Assembly (NCBI GenBank): GCA_017421885.1
Contig: JAFOHJ010000150.1
Coordinates: 1-5,874 of the forward strand
Direction of reading: 5' to 3'
DNA length: 5,874 nt
From: Clostridia bacterium
GTDB lineage: Bacteria; Bacillota_A; Clostridia; Oscillospirales; Butyricicoccaceae
Of this stretch, positions 4,733-5,874 are shown in pieces. Within the stretch, counting starts at the first letter, position 1. Every line of letters starts with the position of its first letter. The position numbers were made by a program, and so were the translations under genes. The notes beneath the pieces are model-generated. The model was not told the origin of the DNA and made no database searches. It was given only the letters and a program-made list of their open reading frames with translations.

Positions 4733-4754
4733 TGTGAATAATGGGTTATTCACA
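4733..4754. promoter_or_regulatory. Inverted pair of consensus DnaA boxes before gyrA
   Basis: TGTGAATAA (4733-4741) and TTATTCACA (4746-4754) are exact reverse complements around TGGG. Each fits the DnaA-box consensus TTATNCACA, the first on the minus strand and the second on the plus strand. As RNA this is a 9-bp hairpin after the PspC-gene stop, but it is A/U-rich and has no U-tract, so a terminator role is unlikely. DnaA control of gyrA or an accessory origin role is inferred. Confidence 0.65.
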
Positions 4755-4772
4755 TATGCATGATATTCGCGG

Positions 4773-4788
4773 TGTTTCACGTGAATCC
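4773..4788. promoter_or_regulatory. parS: Candidate parS (ParB/Spo0J binding) site
   Basis: TGTTTCACGTGAATCC matches the 16-bp parS consensus TGTTTCACGTGAAACA at 14 of 16 positions. The left half and the central TTCACGTGAA palindrome are intact; the mismatches are at positions 14 and 16. parS sites cluster around oriC, and ParB spreads from them to recruit SMC and position the origin. Its place ~2.8 kb from the origin fits. With two right-half mismatches it may be a weaker site. Confidence 0.7.
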
Positions 4789-4805
4789 ATGCGCCCTGAT
4801 ATATA
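4776..4805 (+). promoter_or_regulatory. Weak candidate gyrA promoter
   Basis: TTCACG (4776-4781) and TATATA (4800-4805) are 18 bp apart and match the sigma-A hexamers at 4 of 6 positions each. If real, the -35 overlaps the parS-like site. The A/T run at 4799-4810 is the most promoter-like sequence in the gap, but the match is poor. Confidence 0.25.
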
Positions 4806-4823
4806 CATTTTCAGTTAGAAAAC

Positions 4824-4829
4824 AGGTGA
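4824..4829 (+). promoter_or_regulatory. gyrA ribosome binding site
   Basis: AGGTGA, complementary to the GGUGA part of the anti-16S pairing region, lies 4 nt before ATG 4834. The GTG at 4827 is followed after two codons by a stop, so ATG 4834 is the start. Confidence 0.6.
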
Positions 4830-4833
4830 CTAA

Positions 4834-5874
4834 ATGAGCGAATTACTTTTCGAGAATCAAAAGATCATCAATGTTGATATTGAAAAGGAGATGCGAACCT
4901 CCTTTATCGACTATGCCATGAGCGTTATCGTTGCCCGTGCTCTGCCCGATGTTCGCGACGGCCTCAAGCCGGTCCACCGCAGGATCCTCTATGCTATGTA
5001 TGAGGATAACCTGACCAGCGACAAGCCCTACCGCAAGTCGGCGACAACGGTCGGTAACGTACTGGGCCGATATCATCCTCACGGCGACGCATCGGTATAT
5101 GATGCGATGGTCCGTATGGCGCAGGATTTCTCGCTGCGCTATCCTCTGATCGACGGACACGGCAACTTCGGTTCGGTCGACGGCGACCCCCCTGCTGCTT
5201 ACCGTTACACCGAGGCCAGAATGTCGAAGATCGCCGAAGAGCTGATGGAGGATATCGAGAAGGATACTGTCCAGTGGAACCCCAACTTTGACGACAAGCT
5301 GAAAGAGCCTGCCGTCATCCCTTCGGCGTTCCCCCAGCTTTTGGTAAACGGCTCCAGCGGTATCGCCGTTGGTATGGCCACAAATATCCCTCCTCATAAC
5401 CTGAGCGAGGTCATCGACGGCGTATGCTGCCTTATCGACGACCCCGATGCCGGCCTCGACAAGATCGGCCAGTTCATCAAGGGTCCCGACTTCCCCACAG
5501 GCGCCATTATCCTCGGCCGCGCCGGCATCAAGGCCGCATATTCCACCGGTAAGGGTAAGATCACCGTCCGCGCCCGCACCGAGATCGAGGACTACAAGGA
5601 GGGCAGGTTCCGCATAGTAATCAGCGAGCTGCCCTATCAGGTGAACAAGGCCCGCCTTGTCGAGCATATTGCCGACCTCCATAAGGAGAAGAGGATAGAG
5701 GGCATCACCGATATCCGCGACGAGTCGGACCGCCAGGGTATGCGCGTCGTTATCGAGATGCGTAAGGACATCAACCCCCAGGTCATGCTCAATCAGCTGT
5801 TCAAGCTGACACAGATGCAGGAGAACTTCTCGGTAAATATGCTGGCGCTGGTAGACAACCAGCCCAGGATCCTC
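4834..5874 (+). CDS. gyrA: DNA gyrase subunit A, N-terminal part (runs off the window)
   Basis: 347 codons are present with no stop; a full GyrA is about 800-850 aa, so roughly 40% is seen. GyrA forms the DNA breakage-reunion core of gyrase and pairs with GyrB. After a short N-terminal arm comes the conserved [21 protein letters not shown] (23-43), the winged-helix domain with YHPHGD (80-85) and [21 protein letters not shown] (110-130), where Y125 is the catalytic tyrosine next to R124. Then [19 protein letters not shown] (172-190) leads into the tower domain with [13 protein letters not shown] (263-275). The quinolone-resistance region reads [10 protein letters not shown] (81-90): alanine 86 occupies the position of E. 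coli Ser83, serine is one residue later, and Asp90 matches Asp87. GyrA rather than ParC is inferred from the origin context and the N-terminal sequence. It follows the PspC gene by 110 bp, with its own probable regulatory region. Confidence 0.96.
   Translation, partial: MSELLFENQKIINVDIEKEMRTSFIDYAMSVIVARALPDVRDGLKPVHRRILYAMYEDNLTSDKPYRKSATTVGNVLGRYHPHGDASVYDAMVRMAQDFSLRYPLIDGHGNFGSVDGDPPAAYRYTEARMSKIAEELMEDIEKDTVQWNPNFDDKLKEPAVIPSAFPQLLVNGSSGIAVGMATNIPPHNLSEVIDGVCCLIDDPDAGLDKIGQFIKGPDFPTGAIILGRAGIKAAYSTGKGKITVRARTEIEDYKEGRFRIVISELPYQVNKARLVEHIADLHKEKRIEGITDIRDESDRQGMRVVIEMRKDINPQVMLNQLFKLTQMQENFSVNMLALVDNQPRIL

Noticed and set aside
4733..4754. Rho-independent terminator after the PspC gene
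   Set aside because: The stem is A/U-rich and followed by ATATGCATGA rather than a U-tract; two exact DnaA-box matches explain the symmetry better.
4843..5682. Long minus-strand open frame opposite gyrA
   Set aside because: It is antisense to the conserved GyrA N-terminal domain and is explained by gyrA third-position bias.

Overview
The window is a chromosome-origin region from a member of the Bacillota, most likely a moderately GC-rich Clostridia of the Oscillospirales/Ruminococcaceae type. The evidence is the dnaA-dnaN-rlbA-recF order on one strand, B. subtilis-like DnaA and GyrA sequences, strong AGGAGG-type ribosome binding sites, and a compact palindromic repeat of a kind I associate with that group. 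The taxonomic call is inference from recall; no 16S rRNA or other marker is present.

Layout, all genes on the plus strand: the last 22 codons of gyrB including the stop (1-66); a ~139-bp multi-hairpin repeat element (76-214) and the dnaA leader (215-366); dnaA (367-1686); the replication origin in the dnaA-dnaN gap (about 1714-1945), with a DnaA-box cluster, an AT-rich unwinding region and DnaA-trio-like triplets; dnaN (1968-3083); rlbA, encoding an S4-domain protein (3085-3297); recF (3294-4361, overlapping rlbA by 4 nt); a small PspC-domain membrane protein gene (4400-4723); a 110-bp intergenic region holding an inverted pair of consensus DnaA boxes and a 14/16 match to the ParB site parS; and the first 347 codons of gyrA (4834-5874, running off the end).

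Functionally this is the replication-initiation and topology module. DnaA opens the origin, DnaN is the sliding clamp, RecF acts at gaps with the RecOR pathway, gyrase removes positive supercoils, and parS would link the origin to ParABS/SMC segregation. dnaN, rlbA and recF are packed closely enough to be one transcription unit with translational coupling.

Departures from the textbook arrangement: gyrB sits upstream of dnaA and is separated from gyrA; a PspC gene occupies the slot between recF and the gyrase gene where remB/yaaB often lies; a repeat element fills the gyrB-dnaA gap where B. subtilis has a second DnaA-box cluster; the gyrA upstream region looks like a hub for DnaA and ParB; and GyrA carries alanine at the position of the main quinolone-resistance serine. 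I saw no wholly novel gene system. The most interesting material is in the three non-coding gaps.
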